30,813 nucleotides of DNA from a virus: positions 1 through 30,813 of IMG/VR virus record IMGVR_UViG_3300017971_000626; one strand, written 5' to 3'. Positions within the stretch are counted from its first letter, which is position 1. Each line of letters starts with the position of its first letter. Under the pieces are notes generated by a model. It did no database searches. It was not told the DNA's origin and saw only the letters and a program-made list of their open reading frames with translations. Shown here in pieces: positions 30,637-30,813 of this stretch. The position numbers and the translations under genes are program-made.

Positions 30637-30813
30637 AGATCACCAAGTTCAGGCGAACCCTGCTCGACCGACTGGCCGAGGCCAGCGAGGATCATCCGCT
30701 GGAACTCGAAGGGCAGGAGCTCCGAGCAGCACGCTGGCTCGTGGAGCACGGCCTCGCCAAGCGCGCGGACCCAGGGTTCTACGCCGAGGCCACAGCTCCT
30801 GCCCCCACGCTCG
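30633..30813 (+). CDS. partial ORF running off the right edge, winged-helix-like start
   Basis: ATG 30633 with GGAGGT four bases upstream, overlapping the previous stop as ATGA. The visible 60 residues read MKITKFRRTLLDRLAEASED, then ELRAARWLVEHGLAKRADPG. The helix-helix-strand order with L-V-E-H-G-L-A-x-R resembles small winged-helix proteins, but the gene is cut by the edge and the family is not known. Confidence 0.6.
   Translation, partial: MKITKFRRTLLDRLAEASEDHPLELEGQELRAARWLVEHGLAKRADPGFYAEATAPAPTL

Overview
The window is a GC-rich stretch of a contractile-tailed bacteriophage genome or prophage. Nearly all genes run on the minus strand and are packed with 1-20 bp overlaps (GTGA, ATGA, TAGATG junctions). 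The morphogenesis genes are clearly related to the phage Mu type: gp28-like terminase, gpG-like protein, gp36/gp37/gp38-like neck genes, sheath, tube, tape measure, and gp43/44/45/46/47-like baseplate. The head genes are of the DUF1073 portal / DUF2213 / DUF2184 type. No transposase, integrase, repressor, endolysin, tRNA or host gene is visible, so the lifestyle cannot be decided. High GC and an NtrC-type AAA+ domain inside a phage gene would suit a Myxococcota-like or other high-GC proteobacterial host, but that is only inference.

Layout in transcription order (right to left). At the far right, two small plus-strand genes (30295-30813, the last cut by the edge) diverge from a YqaJ-type exonuclease, with two operator-like palindromes between them. 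RecT follows, then a 264 bp non-coding block with three 17 bp direct repeats, a 12 bp palindrome and two hairpins that looks like an origin or operator region. Next come a small Cys/His-rich protein, a protein with two helix-turn-helix regions that could be a replication initiator, a RecD2-type helicase, and a phage-metallopeptidase homologue that has lost its HExxH residues. A plus-strand gene encodes little more than DnaA domain IV. It is followed by a hypothetical protein, a RusA-type resolvase, a protein carrying an isolated RecQ-type RQC winged helix, and a 97-residue protein. Together these form a replication and recombination module: end resection, annealing, unwinding and junction resolution.

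Two small plus-strand membrane-protein genes (20009-20679) separate this module from the late genes. The late region then runs TerL, portal, a 45-residue ORF, protease/scaffold, decoration-type protein, major capsid protein, coiled-coil protein, neck genes, sheath, tube, tail chaperone (with an A9 -1 frameshift site), tape measure, hub, spike, gp43-like, gp46-like and the start of baseplate J.

The most unusual object is the portal gene. The 833-residue ORF joins a DUF1073-type portal to a MerR/excisionase-like helix-turn-helix, a segment with an HNMIAHPL motif, and an NtrC-type AAA+ ATPase whose GAFTGA loop is cleanly missing. An internal start with a Shine-Dalgarno-like sequence could release the helix-turn-helix/ATPase part on its own. 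As far as I know this architecture is undescribed.
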